Both the position numbers and the translations under genes were made by a program. From Bifidobacterium sp. ESL0745 (lineage in GTDB: Bacteria > Actinomycetota > Actinomycetes > Actinomycetales > Bifidobacteriaceae), in the NCBI RefSeq assembly GCF_029433335.1, contig NZ_JAQTHX010000003.1:62001-126000 (forward strand): a stretch of 64,000 bases of DNA, written 5' to 3'. Positions 26,731-34,631 of the stretch are shown piece by piece. Position 1 is the stretch's first letter, and each line of letters starts with the position of its first letter. The notes beneath the pieces were generated by a model, which saw nothing but the letters and a program-made list of their open reading frames with translations, was not told the DNA's origin and made no database searches.

Positions 26731-28173
26731 TTATTGCTCGGCCGCATCGAGCTTAAAGACATGCTTTGGCTGCACCGCGATCTGATTGTGCACGATCTCA
26801 AGCCCTTCCTCCATGGAAATGCGGCGGTCGCAGACCAAAGAAGCGACAAAGCTAGCGGTGACCCGCCGATTCATGTCGTGACGGGAGGGAATCGAGCAAA
26901 TCGCCCGGGTGTCATCGATGAACCCAGAGAGCTTGGTGAATCCGGCGTAAGGAACGACGTCGTGGAAATAACGCGAAATCGAGTCCGGAGCGTCGATGAA
27001 CCACCAAGGGGCACCGATGAAGAAGGAGGGATAGAAGCCGGCGAGAGGCGCCAGTTCCCGAGAGTAGACGGTCTCGTCGTCGGTGAAGGCCACAAAATGG
27101 AAATCCGGATTGTTGCCATAGGCATTGAGCAACGGCCGCAACGCTTCAACGTACTCGGCACGGGCCGGAATATCACCACCGACATCAGCACCATAATTGG
27201 CAAAAGCCGTGGCATCATAATTGCGGGCAATCGCGGGGTGCACGGTCATCACCAGACCGTCTTCCTGAGCGAGTCTGGCCTGGTCATTAAACAGATGCGC
27301 CCGCAGACGCGCCGCATCCTTCGCACCGATACGACCTGCGTAGGCTTCGCCGAAGAGCAGATGCACTTCCCCGTCGGAAAGACGCTCGCAGTTGAGATCG
27401 GCATGAGAATGGTCGCTCAATACCGCACCATGATCCTTGAAATACCGCCTTCTGCGACGCATCGCTTCGGTGAAGCCTTCATAAGTGGAGGCATCGATAT
27501 CGGCACTGCGACCCAAAGCATCCACCAACTGCGGCCAATCGGCGCGAGAAGGTTCAAGATACTTGTCAGGCCTGAAGGCGGGGGCGACGAACGGTTTGAA
27601 ACCGGGATCGGCATTGACTTTGTCATGAAGTTTCAGGTCGCTGACCGGATCGTCGGTGGTGGAAACGAAGTCCATATTGAAACGGTTGGCGAGCGCGCGC
27701 GTACTGAATTCCGGCGTCTTGAGCATCTCGTCAAGCTCGTCGTAAATCGCACCGGCAGTTTCGGGGCCGAACTTCTTCTTGATGCCGAACACCCGTGCCA
27801 ACGAGTCCTCGAACCAATAACGCATAGGAGTGCCGGCAAAGGCAGACCAATGCTTGCCCAGCATCAGGAAAGCGTTACGTGCCTGCTGATCGGTGAAATC
27901 GGATTGGCCCACGCCCAATTCGCTCAAAGCCACACCTTGCCCGTGCAGAATACGGGTCACGTAGTGATCGGGAGTGATAAACAGATCAGTGGGATTGGCG
28001 AAGTGCTTGTCTTGTGCAAACCACTCGACCGGGATATGGCCATGCGGCGAAACGATGGGAAGATCCTCAACAGACTCGTACAGTTCACGGGCAACACGCA
28101 ACGGCAACCCTTCCGCCGGCAGCAATCGATCTGGGGACAAAACCGATTCTGCTATATCTGTTTGGCCAACCAT
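26731..28173 (-). CDS. uxaC: Glucuronate isomerase
   Basis: This 480-residue uronate isomerase would convert D-glucuronate to D-fructuronate (also galacturonate to tagaturonate in homologues). It is a cytoplasmic metal-dependent amidohydrolase-like barrel. The N-terminal metal motif is SPHGHIP; then come H-F-A-N-P-T-D-L-F and D-H-Y-V-T-R near residue 65, and F-L-P-T-like C-terminal F-T-K-L-S-G-F-I-D-D-T-R. The frame is open 79 codons upstream, overlapping the divergent lacI, but the ATG at 28173 has TAAGGA eight bases before it and starts the conserved sequence. It is first of the uxaC-uxuB-manD set. Candidate operator C lies in its 155-bp divergent promoter region. Confidence 0.92.
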   Translation of the reverse strand: MVGQTDIAESVLSPDRLLPAEGLPLRVARELYESVEDLPIVSPHGHIPVEWFAQDKHFANPTDLFITPDHYVTRILHGQGVALSELGVGQSDFTDQQARNAFLMLGKHWSAFAGTPMRYWFEDSLARVFGIKKKFGPETAGAIYDELDEMLKTPEFSTRALANRFNMDFVSTTDDPVSDLKLHDKVNADPGFKPFVAPAFRPDKYLEPSRADWPQLVDALGRSADIDASTYEGFTEAMRRRRRYFKDHGAVLSDHSHADLNCERLSDGEVHLLFGEAYAGRIGAKDAARLRAHLFNDQARLAQEDGLVMTVHPAIARNYDATAFANYGADVGGDIPARAEYVEALRPLLNAYGNNPDFHFVAFTDDETVYSRELAPLAGFYPSFFIGAPWWFIDAPDSISRYFHDVVPYAGFTKLSGFIDDTRAICSIPSRHDMNRRVTASFVASLVCDRRISMEEGLEIVHNQIAVQPKHVFKLDAAEQ

Positions 28174-28279
28174 AGGCACCATCCTTACGAAACGTGACAA
28201 ACCAAGAAGCCCGCCACGATGCCGAACACCCTTTTTTCGTTTTCTCAGTGTACGTGAGACATTTCGGCACTGCGCTCTG

Positions 28280-28310
28280 TTGCCATAACTTGCCAAATAC
28301 AGGTTATACT
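28280..28310 (+). promoter_or_regulatory. Candidate LacI operator, copy C, at the lacI/uxaC divergent promoter
   Basis: TTGCCATAACTTGCCA at 28280-28295 is the best copy of the TTGCCA-N4-TTG pattern, a 10-bp-spaced direct repeat. A -10-like TATACT lies at 28305-28310, 18 bases before the lacI start, so a bound protein would cover the lacI promoter. Confidence 0.6.
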
Positions 28311-28328
28311 GGCATCGCAAGGAGCAAT

Positions 28329-29429
28329 ATGGAAATGACAAACGACAGTTCACAGCAGCCCAATGGCAATGCCGACGTGCCGAACGCGCAAATCGCACCG
28401 AACGCACCAAAACAAAACGTCACTATCCGCGACGTGGCCAAAGCCGCAGGAGTCGCTCCTTCAACGGTTTCAAGAGCGTTCGCCAGGCCAGGACGCGTCA
28501 ACGAGGCCACAGCCCAACGTATCTACGATATCGCCGATCAGATCGGCTATCGCGCCACCGCCATCAGGGCGCATACCGACGGCGAACACCTGAACGGTAT
28601 GCTCGGCATCGTGGTGGCCGACCTGAGCAACCCCGTATTCGCCGAGTACACGCGTGCGGCCCAGCACGAATGCCTTTCCAACGGATTCGGGCTTCTGGTA
28701 CTCGACTCGGAAGAGAACGCCGTCATCGAGCGCACGTCCATCCACACTGCAATCCAACATATCGATGGGCTTATTTTGGCCTCGTCCCGACTTTCCGACG
28801 CCGGCATACGCAAACTTGCCCAGACCAAGCCGCTGGTGACGCTGAACCGCTCCATCCGCGGCATCCAATCGGTAATCGGCGACGTACAAACCGGGCTGAC
28901 GCAGGCCGTCGATCATCTTGCCTCGCTCGGGCACAACAATTTCACTTACCTAAGCGGGCCGGAATCCTCATGGCAGGATGGCGTGCGCTGGCGGACACTT
29001 TCCTCGATTTGCTCGCGGCGACATCTCAAACTGCGCCGCATTCCCTCGAACGCACCGACTTTCAGCGGCGGTTTCCGCACAGGAGAAGTGTTTTTGAACA
29101 ACCCGACCGACGCCGTCATCGCCTATAACGACATCATGGCCATCGGGTTCATCGCCGCTTTGCATTCGCGTAACATCGACGTTCCCGGGAAAGTTTCGGT
29201 GGTCGGCATCGACGACGTGCAGTTCAGTTCGCTCGTCTCCCCCGCACTTTCGACCGTCCGGTTGCCACGAAAGGAGCTGGGTACGAAAGGGGTCACGGAG
29301 GTGCTGAGCCTGATCCACCACACCAAGCAGTCCAATGACCGGAAGCCAATCATGCTCGAATCCTCGTATGTTGTACGCGCCAGCACCGGAAAGGCGAATC
29401 CTTCGTTGACATCCGCCATACATGCGTGA
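28329..29429 (+). CDS. LacI-family transcriptional regulator
   Basis: This 366-residue protein has a polar tail of about 30 residues and then a LacI helix-turn-helix: V-T-I-R-D-V-A-K-A-A-G-V-A-P-S-T-V-S-R-A-F. The periplasmic-binding-protein-like effector domain follows: LGIVVADLSNPVFAEY, the F-L-S-G-P-E-S-S-like segment, A-V-I-A-Y-N-D-I-M-A-I-G and VSVVGIDDVQFSS. It is a cytoplasmic DNA-binding dimer. The frame starts earlier, but AAGGAG lies four bases before the ATG at 28329. It is divergent from uxaC and followed by the DUF2264 gene, so it is the natural local regulator of the carbohydrate locus. The effector is probably a sugar or uronate, not identifiable here. Confidence 0.92.
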   Translation: MEMTNDSSQQPNGNADVPNAQIAPNAPKQNVTIRDVAKAAGVAPSTVSRAFARPGRVNEATAQRIYDIADQIGYRATAIRAHTDGEHLNGMLGIVVADLSNPVFAEYTRAAQHECLSNGFGLLVLDSEENAVIERTSIHTAIQHIDGLILASSRLSDAGIRKLAQTKPLVTLNRSIRGIQSVIGDVQTGLTQAVDHLASLGHNNFTYLSGPESSWQDGVRWRTLSSICSRRHLKLRRIPSNAPTFSGGFRTGEVFLNNPTDAVIAYNDIMAIGFIAALHSRNIDVPGKVSVVGIDDVQFSSLVSPALSTVRLPRKELGTKGVTEVLSLIHHTKQSNDRKPIMLESSYVVRASTGKANPSLTSAIHA

Positions 29430-29495
29430 ATGACCGAATGACAGAAAGCCGCAATGGCCGAAACCTCAGTGAGGAAACGCCGTAAAGACGGAATG

Positions 29496-29511
29496 TTGCC
29501 AGAATTTGCTA
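29496..29511 (+). promoter_or_regulatory. Candidate LacI operator, copy D, upstream of the DUF2264 gene
   Basis: TTGCCAGAATTTGCTA fits TTGCCA-N4-TTG and lies 132 bases before the DUF2264 start, in the gap after lacI. Confidence 0.5.
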
Positions 29512-29642
29512 TCCATTTCGAAAATAAAATGACGTTCAAATCATTGAATCGCCCTTAAATAAAATCGGCCAGATTTTCTGCGCACTTGCGTAAAACCGGA
29601 CAAACGACAGACCATAGTAGGCATACCAGGGAAAGAAGTGTC

Positions 29643-31940
29643 ATGAAAACGAAGCCATTCAATGGAGATGTCGCTACGAATCCGCTACGCACAAAAGCGG
29701 ATTGCGAACAGGCACTCGTCGACATACTCACGCCGGCAATGCGGCTGGTCGAAAGCGGCGGAAGGTACGGGCGATTCCGCATGAGCGACAGCGGGGCCGT
29801 CTACAGCCAAGACCGAACTTCGATCGAGGGCTTCTGCCGATTGCTCTGGGGGCTTGGGCCGTTGTTCGCCAACCGCAGCAACATCGCCCGTTTCCCGCGC
29901 TGGTGGCGGCTTTCATGCGACGGCATCGTGCACGGCACCACGCCCGGCGACCCCGATTTCTGGGGCGATCCGCTGGACGATTACGACCAGCTTTTCGTGG
30001 AAATGGGCGCGATTACGGCGTTCCTTTTCGAGACAAGGCAGGATTTCTGGGACCATCTGAGCGGCGAAGCGCAAGACAATATCCTGACCTGGCTCGACCA
30101 GATCAACCACCACACGCTGCCGAAAACCAACTGGCTCTGGTTCCGCCAGATGGTCAACACCTGGTTCGTTCATACCGGTCACAGAGAATACGACGCACTG
30201 GTGCAGGCCGATTTCGACATCACGGCCTCGCACTATCTCGGCCACGGATGGTCGTATGACGGCTACAAAAACCAAATCGACAACTATATCCCGTTCGCGT
30301 ATCAGTTCTTCACGCTGATGAACGCGGGGCTTGCCGAGCGCGACAATCGCTATCTGCACACTGGTTCCGATTCCGGGAAACGCAGCGATACCAATACGGA
30401 ATCTGCCACAACGTGTGACGACGTCTCCCTTGAAATCCACAAACCGGCAGATAACGAAACTTTCGAGACAGCAAATTCCGATGATCCCAACGATACAGAA
30501 GCGAAACGCTATGCGTTGCTCAAGCAACGCGCGACGGCCTTTGTACCCAGTTACGCCAACTGGTTTGCGGCCGACGGTGCCTGTTTGCCGTTCGGGCGCA
30601 GCCTTGATTATCGCTTCGCACAGGCGGCATTCTGGGGTGCGGCGGCTTTTGCCGGGATTGACCTGCCGAACGGTTGGACTTTGGGCGATATCAAACACTT
30701 GCTGCTTGGCAATTTGCGTTGGTGGTTCCGCCAGAATATTTTCCAATCTGACGGACTGATTCCTATCGGTTACGCTTACCCGAATATGAACATGGCCGAG
30801 GGCTACAACGGACCGGCTTCCGCTTATTGGGCGCTCAAGACCTTTATTTTCCTGTGTATTCCTGAAACCGACCCGTTCTGGACCGTGCGCGAAAGTGACG
30901 ATTTCAAATTCGAGGCGCTCAAATTGCAACCGGAGCCGCGCATGCTGGTGGCGCACAGCCGCACAGGACTGGAAGTCCAATCGTTCACCGCCGGGCAACA
31001 CGCTCCGGAACACAATCACACCGACGCGAAATACGAAAAATACGTCTATTCCACGGCCTTCGGCTTCTCGACGCCAAAGGCGGCAACCGTGCTGAAACAG
31101 CTCGCCTGCGACAATACCTTGGCCGTTTCCGAATCCGAATACCACTGGCGCACGGCCTTTGGCTACGCCGATTATGCGGTGCATGGCGACTATGTCTACT
31201 CGCGCTGGGAGCCGTGGAGCGATGTGGCCATCTGCAATTTCATTGTGCCATTGATGCCGTGGCACATCCGCGTCCACGTCGTCGATTCGGCGCGGGCACT
31301 GCATCTGGCGGAAGGCGGGTTCTCGATGCCGGACTTCGGGCAGGAATTGGACGGCCCCAATATCAACGCGATCCGAGGCGTTGCAGAAGCGTCGAGCCAG
31401 CATGCCGGCGATGGGTCATTCGCCTCCGGTTGGGACAAAGGCAACAATGGAATCGGGAGCCTTTTCCCCGAAACCGATGAGTCGAGCACCGGCGCAAACG
31501 ACGACAAATTGGCAAACAATGATACCCGAACTTCCAACGCTTTTGGGGAATTCGGAACAAACGGTGCTGGCGACGAAGGTGCCAAGAGAGCCATTACAAA
31601 GCCAACGGCCACACTGGGATCGCCGCAACAATCGGTTTTCTACCGTACAAAAGTCGGGCTTACCGGGCTGATCGGCGCAGAAGGCTTTTCGCTGGAACTT
31701 TCTGCTCCCGAACCGAACACCAATCTGCTTTATCCGAAAACAAGAATACCGATGCAGATGCGCGCCATCGATCCCGGTCACTATGTATTCGTTTCTGCGT
31801 ACCTCGGTGATCGCGAGCTGGAAAGCGTCGGCGACGATGGGTCGATTTCATTGCCGTCCGTGACACTGACCGGCGATGAGTTGCGTATTGGTTATCGGGG
31901 CGAGACCAAGACAGTGAAACTGGCGGAACTGTGCGACTGA
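29643..31940 (+). CDS. DUF2264 protein, probable uronic-acid glycoside hydrolase
   Basis: This 765-residue protein has the DUF2264 core: Y-G-R-F-R-M-S-D-S-G, GFCRLLWGLGPL, G-T-T-P-G-D-P-D-F-W-G, N-N/T-N-W-L-W-F-R-Q-M-V-N-T-W and D-G-Y-K-N-Q-I-D-N-Y. These fit an (alpha/alpha)6 barrel with a C-terminal beta domain. From memory, CAZy family GH154, beta-glucuronidases acting on arabinogalactan side chains, belongs here; I could not verify this. No signal peptide is seen, so it is cytoplasmic. The ATG at 29643 follows GGGAAAGAAG. Two polar, probably disordered insertions (about residues 240-290 and 580-650) are rich in Asp, Asn, Ser, Thr and Gly. A glucuronidase would link the rhamnosidases to uxaC. 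Confidence 0.75.
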   Translation: MKTKPFNGDVATNPLRTKADCEQALVDILTPAMRLVESGGRYGRFRMSDSGAVYSQDRTSIEGFCRLLWGLGPLFANRSNIARFPRWWRLSCDGIVHGTTPGDPDFWGDPLDDYDQLFVEMGAITAFLFETRQDFWDHLSGEAQDNILTWLDQINHHTLPKTNWLWFRQMVNTWFVHTGHREYDALVQADFDITASHYLGHGWSYDGYKNQIDNYIPFAYQFFTLMNAGLAERDNRYLHTGSDSGKRSDTNTESATTCDDVSLEIHKPADNETFETANSDDPNDTEAKRYALLKQRATAFVPSYANWFAADGACLPFGRSLDYRFAQAAFWGAAAFAGIDLPNGWTLGDIKHLLLGNLRWWFRQNIFQSDGLIPIGYAYPNMNMAEGYNGPASAYWALKTFIFLCIPETDPFWTVRESDDFKFEALKLQPEPRMLVAHSRTGLEVQSFTAGQHAPEHNHTDAKYEKYVYSTAFGFSTPKAATVLKQLACDNTLAVSESEYHWRTAFGYADYAVHGDYVYSRWEPWSDVAICNFIVPLMPWHIRVHVVDSARALHLAEGGFSMPDFGQELDGPNINAIRGVAEASSQHAGDGSFASGWDKGNNGIGSLFPETDESSTGANDDKLANNDTRTSNAFGEFGTNGAGDEGAKRAITKPTATLGSPQQSVFYRTKVGLTGLIGAEGFSLELSAPEPNTNLLYPKTRIPMQMRAIDPGHYVFVSAYLGDRELESVGDDGSISLPSVTLTGDELRIGYRGETKTVKLAELCD

Positions 31941-32123
31941 TTAAGCGGAAAGAAGCGAATCAGTCAACCATCCCCACACGCAATCCCCAACACGAGATGA
32001 CCAACATTCCACTTCGTGCCCCCAACCCTACGGAAATTGTCCGTTCCGCTTGCATTTGAGGCAAAATCGGGATTCTGCCCTTAAAGCAACAGGAACCACT
32101 CTGACAGCAGGCCGGCACTATAA

Positions 32124-33191
32124 CTATTTGAGCGCCTTACCGGCCGAACCCAGTTCGACGCAGGCTTCGACCACACGCTTGGCCATCGCGTCTTCGGCGG
32201 TGCGGCCCCACGAACGCGGGTCGTAGTACCGTTTCTCGCCCACCTCGCCGTCTACCTTGAGCACGGAATCGTAGTGTTCAAACATGTGGCCGGCGACCGC
32301 TCGGGTGAAAGCGTATTGTGTGTCGGTGTCGATGTTCATTTTCACCACGCCGTAATGCACCGCGGCGGTAATGTCGCCCTTCGATGAGCCGGAACCGCCG
32401 TGGAAGACGAGCATGAAGGGTTTGTTGTCATGCAACTCGGCGTTGTCGTAACCGTCCCTGATCTTGCCAGCCTTTGCCACCGACGCGACCTCGCGCTGGA
32501 TCTCGCCAAGCAGTTCCGGGCGCAACTTCACCACACCGGGTTTGTAGGCGCCGTGTACATTGCCGAACGTGAACGCCGCCATGTACCTGCCACGCTCCCC
32601 CAATCCGAGCCGACGCGCGACTTCGATGCCATCAGCGGGCGTGGAATAGAGTCGTTCGTCAATGTCGGCGCGGTGGCCATCCTCCTCGCCGCCGACCGCG
32701 CCGATCTCAATTTCCAAAACCGTGTGCGCTTTGGCCGAAAGATCCAGCAAATCTTCGGCGATATCAAGGTTTTCCTTCAGCGGCACCGTTGAGCCGTCCC
32801 ACATATGGGATTGGAAGGTCGGCTCATGGCCGTGCGCCACCTCGTCCGCCTCATGTGCCAACAATGGCCGGACCCAGCCGTCAAGATATGGCTTGGCACA
32901 ATGGTCGGTGTGCAGGGCGATGGAAATATTCGGATATTTCGCGGCCACCTCATGCGCAAACGCCGCAAACGCAAGCGAACCGGTGACGCGGTCGTTAACC
33001 CGCTGCCCGGAGAAATAGGAGGCAGCACCCACGGAAACCTGGATGATGCCGTCGGACTCGGCATCGGCGAACCCTTGAAGCGCCGCATTGAGTGTCTGGG
33101 TGCTGGTCACATTGATTGCCGGGTAGGCATAGCCGTTACGCCGCGCGGATTCCAGCATTTCACGATATCGTTCAGGAGTTGCGATGGTCAT
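32124..33191 (-). CDS. fba: Class II fructose-bisphosphate aldolase
   Basis: This 355-residue zinc-dependent aldolase interconverts fructose 1,6-bisphosphate with dihydroxyacetone phosphate and glyceraldehyde 3-phosphate in the cytoplasm. Signature pieces are A-Y-P-A-I-N-V-T-S near residue 22, I-A-L-H-T-D-H-C-A-K-P with zinc-binding histidines, EIEIGAVGGEEDG, F-G-N-V-H-G-A-Y, and V-F-H-G-G-S-G-S-S near the C-terminus. The length matches the long class IIA form. It is convergent with the DUF2264 gene and has its own promoter, so it is more likely a housekeeping gene than part of the sugar locus. The ribosome site (AGAGCT) is weak. Confidence 0.93.
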   Translation of the reverse strand: MTIATPERYREMLESARRNGYAYPAINVTSTQTLNAALQGFADAESDGIIQVSVGAASYFSGQRVNDRVTGSLAFAAFAHEVAAKYPNISIALHTDHCAKPYLDGWVRPLLAHEADEVAHGHEPTFQSHMWDGSTVPLKENLDIAEDLLDLSAKAHTVLEIEIGAVGGEEDGHRADIDERLYSTPADGIEVARRLGLGERGRYMAAFTFGNVHGAYKPGVVKLRPELLGEIQREVASVAKAGKIRDGYDNAELHDNKPFMLVFHGGSGSSKGDITAAVHYGVVKMNIDTDTQYAFTRAVAGHMFEHYDSVLKVDGEVGEKRYYDPRSWGRTAEDAMAKRVVEACVELGSAGKALK

Positions 33192-33499
33192 AGCTCTATT
33201 ATTGCCGCCCGCCTCGCCATCAGTACCTTTCAGTGCGTTTCCATATTCGATGCAAATTGTAGGATCGCGAGGATTCCATACAATTCGTCAGCTCAAGTCA
33301 AACCGATCAATCCCGGCTAAAGCCCTCTGCCAAAAGGAATTTAGACCAGCGCAACCTCACATTTCAAGTCTCATCGGCGGGGCAAGACTCATCAATTTTG
33401 CTTTGCCGAAAACAAAAATCAAATTTTATGGTAGACTATTTTTTACGAACGTTCGACGTTACGGTTTCGGCAAAACGAAATTGATATGGCGTACGTTTC

Positions 33500-33567
33500 G
33501 GGGGATTAGCTCAACGGTAGAGCCCGCCGCAAGGCGGAGACGCATGGTTCAACTCCTGCCTCCTCCA
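33500..33567 (+). tRNA. tRNA-like element with collapsed anticodon arm
   Basis: The element opens GGGGGATTAGCTC and has an exact D arm (GCTC-AACGGTA-GAGC). It has a T-arm-like TTCAACT loop flanked by GCATGG/CCTGC, with one bulged base, and ends CTCCTCCA, which pairs with the start except for one position. The anticodon arm is instead CCGCC-GCAA-GGCGG, a perfect stem with a tetraloop, so there is no normal 7-base loop. A T-rich run follows. It is either a decayed tRNA gene or a tRNA-like RNA. The 308 bases before it, back to fba, show nothing else but the fba promoter area. Confidence 0.4.
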
Positions 33568-33741
33568 CTTTCATTTCTTTTTTTTACAAGCCACAGTAGC
33601 TAAATACCTCAAGTTTTCTAACTTCGATATTGCATTGCTGCTTTAGCATTCGGGATTTCAGATATTTCGTTCATTGGGGGTTATAAACCAAAGATTTTGG
33701 CCTATAACCCTATAACCCCGATTTTTACGATTCAGAGAAAC

Positions 33742-33818
33742 CAAAAACGTTGGTAAATCAATGGTTTCAAGGGATTTCGTTGGGATTGAAAAGAGCGGAT
33801 GACGGGAGTCGAACCCGC
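33742..33818. repeat. attL: left direct repeat of the integrated element
   Basis: This 77-bp repeat matches 46611-46687 with two mismatches; the last 56 bp (33763-33818) are identical. Its right part is the 3' segment of tRNA-Gly (33795-33818, minus strand), with no tRNA body after it. This is the displaced tRNA tail left by integration. Confidence 0.9.
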
Positions 33819-33900
33819 AATTTAAAGAATTCCCTAGGCTTATAAAACGTTGAAATACCAACGTTTTTAATCCTCTTTACTCTTGCCGAAATCAGTTTTT

Positions 33901-33918
33901 AGCAACAAATCAGCAACA
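33901..33918. repeat. Left copy of an 18-bp repeat near attL
   Basis: AGCAACAAATCAGCAACA is identical to 46551-46568, at the inner side of the other att site. The two could be arm-type integrase-binding sites; the right copy also encodes the end of the integrase. Confidence 0.45.
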
Positions 33919-34041
33919 TTTTCCCATAAAAGACCATTGCACGGTTGAGCCATAAACAAATATATCGCATTCAAAACTTTGTCCAAAATGCTAACACTCT
34001 GTTTGTGGTCTTATCGGGCTACCTGCTCTTGAATCAAAAGT

Positions 34042-34263
34042 ATGCTAACTCCCGGTTTCAAAGACATGCTCAACGGCATGGGCCGTCGCATCAGCAACCT
34101 GCGCCGCCAGCAAGGTCTCACCCAGGAGCAGCTCGCCGAAAAGACTGGCCTCGACCGCGTCTCCGTGGGCTATATCGAGCAGGGCCGACGTGCACCGAAG
34201 CTCTCCACCCTCTACACCCTCGCCAAGGCGCTCGGCTGCGATATGGGCGACTTCTTCGCCTGA
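34042..34263 (+). CDS. XRE-family helix-turn-helix regulator
   Basis: This 73-residue protein consists almost entirely of one Cro/C1-type helix-turn-helix: R-I-S-N-L-R-R-Q-Q-G-L-T-Q-E-Q-L-A-E-K-T-G-L-D, then VSVGYIEQGRRAPKLSTL and a final alpha-helix with L-G-C-D-M-G-D-F-F. Such small proteins commonly repress mobile-element promoters. It is the first gene inside the element. The ribosome site is weak (AAAAGT); an internal ATG at the ninth codon is an alternative start. Target sites are not identifiable. Confidence 0.85.
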   Translation: MLTPGFKDMLNGMGRRISNLRRQQGLTQEQLAEKTGLDRVSVGYIEQGRRAPKLSTLYTLAKALGCDMGDFFA

Positions 34264-34631
34264 CCCGGGCGGGACCGCCAAACCCCGCCGACGCCCATGA
34301 CCGGCCACGAGACGTGGCCCATTCCCGCATACGACACATCGCGCCCGGGTGTCACACATCACTATTATGCTTACGCTCTGTAAGAGTTCTTTAAAGAAGG
34401 ATGCCATTCCACGGCGGAAAGCGGCATCAAGGAGATCAAGATGACTCGACCAGCACGGACAGGGCCAGCGTCGGCCGAAGGACTCGTCAACGTGGCGAAT
34501 TTTCTCGGTCCACAAACATCGCCACCACATCAATACCCGAGTCCCGCAGCATAAAAATTTGCAACAAAGAAACACACCGATCCGGTCACAAGTACCGGAA
34601 CAACAACAACCAACAAGAAAAAGGAAACACC
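34264..34631. other. Intergenic region between the XRE and LysM genes
   Basis: The left half is GC-rich and then changes to AT-rich sequence with ATTATGCT (about 34363-34370), a possible -10. A reading frame runs through the right half into the LysM gene but its sequence looks non-coding. It presumably holds the LysM promoter and a long 5' leader. Confidence 0.4.

Noticed and set aside
29913..31403. 496-codon minus-strand frame opposite the DUF2264 gene
   Set aside because: Antisense shadow; the plus-strand protein shows conserved DUF2264 segments.
33446..33455. CGAACGTTCG as a LexA (SOS) box
   Set aside because: Actinobacterial LexA boxes need a four-base spacer between CGAAC and GTTCG, absent here; no SOS gene follows.
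33658..33861. 67-codon minus-strand frame across attL
   Set aside because: Its peptide is the translation of the tRNA-Gly tail and flanking att sequence; no start signal supports it.
34401..34631. 77-codon N-terminal extension of the LysM protein
   Set aside because: It would hide the signal peptide, and the AAAAAGGAAAC site marks the ATG at 34632.
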